Source of the DNA: JADLFV01 sp964471555
GTDB taxonomy: Bacteria > Planctomycetota > Phycisphaerae > Phycisphaerales > Phycisphaeraceae
Reading direction: 5' to 3'
DNA: 6,101 nucleotides
Assembly (NCBI GenBank): GCA_964471555.1
Contig: CAYYGM010000193.1
Span: 1-6,101, forward strand
Shown: positions 3,852 to 6,101 of the stretch, in pieces
How the letters are laid out: every line of letters begins with the position of its first letter
How positions within the stretch are numbered: position 1 is the first letter of the stretch
Made by a program: the position numbers and the translations under genes
Notes under the pieces: model-generated
The model's input: the letters and a program-made list of their open reading frames with translations, nothing else
What the model was told of the DNA's origin: nothing
Database searches by the model: none

Positions 3852-5813
3852 TCACGGCCAGGTGATGTCCTTGCGGTCATAGAACAGCAGGCGGCCGTTT
3901 TCGACACCCACGATCAGCCCCGACAATTGCGGGCTGAAGTCAGCCACCGCCGGAGCGCAGGAGTGCTGGCCCAGGTGGACCGCCTGACCGCGGAAGTGCA
4001 TCAGCTTGGGGTACTCATACGAAGGCTGCGTATTGGTGCCGACGTTCTTGAGCATCAGCACCGCCGAGCCGCGATGGTCGGCCGACCAGGGCAGGCCGGT
4101 GTCCGGGTTAGGTACTGAGCCGTGGCGCGGCGTGCCGACGATCAGGTCAACCTTGCCGTCGCGATCCCAGTCGGTCAGCTCGAACTTGGTGCGTCCGGTG
4201 CCGCCAGCTCTTAGCCAGTTGGCGCTGATGACTGAGCCGTCGGTCAGCTTGAGCTTGAAGCCGTCGCGCAGGTTGTAATTGTCAACCTTCCAGTAGAGAT
4301 GGAAGTCGTCATCGTCATCCGTGGTGACGTAAGCCAGTTGGCCGTCCAGTTCGCCGACGCCCGGGCGAGTGCGCCAGGTGCCGTGCATGTCCAGGTCGTC
4401 GAGGTAGAGCGGGTGGATGTAGTCGAGCTTGGGCGCGGTGGCCGAGCCGATGTTGAGCATGACGGTGTGCATGGCCCGGCAGTCATTCATCAGCACGTCG
4501 GGCAGGCCGTCGCGGTTCCAGTCAAAGACGTTGGGGCAGGTGTAACCCCAGCGTGCTTCGCCGGGGCCCTGGATGTCAGCGCGGTAGCCGCCCTGGATGC
4601 AGACGGTCTGTCCGCCGGCAGCCAACAGCACGGCATTGTCGAAGCGGGGTGCGTTGTTGTCGCCCAGGTTCTTGAAAAACAGCAGAAAACCCTGGGAATT
4701 GCCAGCCACGATGTCCTTGGCGCCGTCGCCATCCCAGTCGATCACGGTGGGCACCACCAGGGTGCCGCCATAGAGCACGGTGTCGGCTTGCAGCAGGTTG
4801 CCGCCGTCTTTGTAAATCAGTCGTCCGCTGTCAGTTTCTTTGCCGGCCGCCATGTAGTAGTAAACACCGCCTTCGCAGGCTGCGATCAGGTCGGTGCTCT
4901 TACCGTCGGTAGCCGGATAAGCCATGATGTTGGCCCAGGTGCCGGGCACGCGCAACGTGTTGCCATCGGCGCCCACCACCGGCTGACGCAGATCGGCGCC
5001 TTCGAGTGGAATCGCATGCACGCCGCCCAGCCCGCTGCCGAACAGCAACAGCCCGGCATCAGGTACCACCGCCAGACCTTCGTTACCCAGGATGCCGCCC
5101 TGAGCGAAGGGCAGGATCTGCTTGGCCGCGATGGAAGCGTTCTGCTGCGGGGCGGGCCAGGGCAGTTCAGCTTTGAAGATGGCATCCTTGGGCAAGCCGC
5201 CCATCCAGATGCCGTCGGGGCCGTAGGGGCGATAGTCATCGCTGCGATGGCTGCCTTCGGGTCGTCCGGACACGCCGTCGGAGACGCTCAGGTACAAGCT
5301 GATCGAGCCGGCGGTTTGTTGGCCGGTCATGGCACTGATGCCGCGGGGCAGGCCGGTCACTTCGACGCTGGCCAACTGGGTGAAGCTCAACTGCTGCTTG
5401 TCGAAAGCGGTGACCAGCACCTTGGTGCCTTGTGCCCAGATGGCGAAGATCTTTCCGTCAGCGGTCTGGAAGACCCAGCCGGGGAGGGGGCGATCCTGGG
5501 AGAAAGGTGTTTTGATGGCCTTGGCCTGGGAGAAGATGGGCACGCCCGTGTCGCTGTCGCGCAGGTATTGATAGCAGACCAGGCCGGGGTACCAGCGATC
5601 GGAAAACATCACCAGGTCGGGGCGTGATCCGCCGAAGATGTCCACCGCCCCCAGGGGTTTGCCGCTGATGCCGGGCACGGTCAGAGGTCCGACGCCGTCG
5701 GGCGAGCCGATCTGGATCGGTTGTCCGCTGATCATGGTTGTGGGTTGAGCCGTCGCCGCAATGCTGATCGCCGACAGGCAGAGCACCGCCATCACGATTC
5801 GTTGTGTCATCAT
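3852..5813 (-). CDS. Secreted FG-GAP/VCBS-repeat beta-propeller protein
   Basis: A 653-residue protein with a signal peptide (hydrophobic about 6-20, likely cleavage after TAQ or ATA near 21-23). At least three clear FG-GAP/VCBS calcium loops are present: DWDGDGAKD (359-367), DWNRDGLPD (431-439) and DWDRDGKVD (548-556). Each is followed by a short hydrophobic strand and a strand ending like FFKNLGDNNAPRF or LMLKNVGTNTQPSYEY. Degenerate copies occur near 58-80, 300-320 and 621-645, so a multi-bladed propeller is likely. Such domains in secreted proteins usually mediate calcium-stabilised binding. No catalytic motif, dockerin or PEP-CTERM tail is seen, and the protein ends DRKDITWP. A DDDDD run (499-503) sits between the second and third clear loops. 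Two adjacent ATG codons (5813 and 5810) are possible; AGGGA (5817-5821) is 3 and 6 bases from them, which slightly favours 5810. It follows the dockerin/PEP-CTERM gene by 53 bases and is closed by a strong terminator. Confidence 0.92.
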   Translation of the reverse strand: MMTQRIVMAVLCLSAISIAATAQPTTMISGQPIQIGSPDGVGPLTVPGISGKPLGAVDIFGGSRPDLVMFSDRWYPGLVCYQYLRDSDTGVPIFSQAKAIKTPFSQDRPLPGWVFQTADGKIFAIWAQGTKVLVTAFDKQQLSFTQLASVEVTGLPRGISAMTGQQTAGSISLYLSVSDGVSGRPEGSHRSDDYRPYGPDGIWMGGLPKDAIFKAELPWPAPQQNASIAAKQILPFAQGGILGNEGLAVVPDAGLLLFGSGLGGVHAIPLEGADLRQPVVGADGNTLRVPGTWANIMAYPATDGKSTDLIAACEGGVYYYMAAGKETDSGRLIYKDGGNLLQADTVLYGGTLVVPTVIDWDGDGAKDIVAGNSQGFLLFFKNLGDNNAPRFDNAVLLAAGGQTVCIQGGYRADIQGPGEARWGYTCPNVFDWNRDGLPDVLMNDCRAMHTVMLNIGSATAPKLDYIHPLYLDDLDMHGTWRTRPGVGELDGQLAYVTTDDDDDFHLYWKVDNYNLRDGFKLKLTDGSVISANWLRAGGTGRTKFELTDWDRDGKVDLIVGTPRHGSVPNPDTGLPWSADHRGSAVLMLKNVGTNTQPSYEYPKLMHFRGQAVHLGQHSCAPAVADFSPQLSGLIVGVENGRLLFYDRKDITWP

Positions 5814-5834
5814 GGTTCCCTGATCTCAAGAGGT

Positions 5835-5840
5835 TAGTGA
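5835..5840 (-). promoter_or_regulatory. Shared leader motif TCACTA before the propeller gene
   Basis: TCACTA lies 21 bases before the ATG at 5813 (24 before the ATG at 5810), within CTTCACTA, the same 8-mer as before LamG protein 2. No convincing -35 element at a normal distance was found, so its role is open. Confidence 0.35.
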
Positions 5841-5866
5841 AGTCTGAGTTTACCGAATGATCAAAA

Positions 5867-6101
5867 TCATTTCGCGCTGCCGCGGTTTCGACGCATCATG
5901 ACTCCCAGCGCGGGTACAAGCAGCAGAGCCGCGGCGGGCTCGGGAATGAACGCGGCCGTCAACTGAGCGAAGTCACCGGCGGTTGCATTCCAGTGGTCGC
6001 CGAGGATCTGCAGGTCAGCCAGGTCCACAGTGCGATCGCCGTTGAAGTCCGCATCGACCCAGTTGGCGGCAGCGTTTTGCCAGTTGTCGCCGAGGATCTG
6101 C
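5867..6101 (-). CDS. Dockerin-like, PEP-CTERM protein (partial, N-terminus beyond the right edge)
   Basis: Only the last 77 residues are visible. They begin QILGDNWQNAAANW, the end of one dockerin-like repeat. A full EF-hand-like calcium loop follows, DADFNGDRTVDLADLQ, with Asp/Asn at positions 1, 3, 5, 9 and 12 of the loop. The second repeat ends ILGDHWN. The C-terminus is a PEP-CTERM signal: IPEP, a hydrophobic stretch ALLLVPALGVMM and the basic tail RRNRG. This means an exported protein routed to the exosortase pathway. The main domain lies off-window, so its function cannot be told. The stop codon is 53 bases before the propeller gene with no terminator between, so the two may be cotranscribed. 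Confidence 0.85.
   Translation of the reverse strand, partial: QILGDNWQNAAANWVDADFNGDRTVDLADLQILGDHWNATAGDFAQLTAAFIPEPAAALLLVPALGVMMRRNRGSAK
5991..6101 (-). repeat. 90-base tandem repeat of a dockerin-like unit
   Basis: Bases 5991-6011 and 6081-6101 match at 20 of 21 positions, exactly 90 bases apart. That corresponds to a 30-residue repeat ending ILGD(N/H)W. The same DNA module appears at the left edge: bases 1-18 match 6007-6024 at 17 of 18 positions. Confidence 0.7.

Noticed and set aside
4299..5627. Long open frame of 442 codons on the plus strand opposite the propeller gene
   Set aside because: It is antisense to a gene with a signal peptide and FG-GAP motifs. Its translation is rich in Ala, Gly, Val and His with no recognisable domain, as expected for a shadow frame in GC-rich DNA.
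5991..6101. CRISPR-like or mobile repeat from the 90-base periodicity
   Set aside because: The repeat is in frame, encodes a 30-residue dockerin-like unit and has no spacer structure.

Overview
The window is GC-rich, and every gene I accept lies on the minus strand. Exported LamG proteins, dockerin-like calcium loops, PEP-CTERM sorting tails, an FG-GAP/VCBS propeller protein, a lone pseudopilin of the H-X9-DG type and a LacI-type regulator occur together here. That mix is typical of the Planctomycetota and related PVC bacteria, and Phycisphaerae-like genomes fit best. This placement is inferred from gene content, not from a marker gene.

In the direction of transcription (right to left) there appear to be two transcription units. 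Unit A enters from the right edge with the C-terminus of a dockerin-like/PEP-CTERM protein (5867-6101). After 53 bases it continues with a 653-residue secreted FG-GAP/VCBS propeller protein (3852-5813), and it ends at a clear intrinsic terminator (3785-3812).

Unit B starts in the AT-richer gap 3656-3784, which holds a candidate promoter and a perfect 7+7 inverted repeat. It encodes a LacI-family regulator (2621-3655), LamG protein 2 with a PEP-CTERM tail (1750-2586), a pseudopilin (873-1661) and LamG protein 1 (1-835, cut by the left edge as it enters a dockerin-like module). Gaps are 34, 88 and 37 bases. The 88-base gap holds a strong hairpin that may partly terminate transcription.

The two LamG genes are tandem paralogues. 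They align without a gap for about 760 bases at a constant offset of 1751 and share roughly 77% of residues by hand count. They diverge abruptly at the same point into different C-terminal modules. The LamG 1, LamG 2 and propeller genes also share a TCACTA motif 21-23 bases before their start codons.

A reasonable reading is a regulator-led locus for envelope or extracellular proteins, possibly linked to binding or sensing glycans. No enzyme, transporter, exosortase or secretion machinery gene is in view, so the substrate is unknown. I saw no RNA gene, CRISPR array, insertion sequence or origin.
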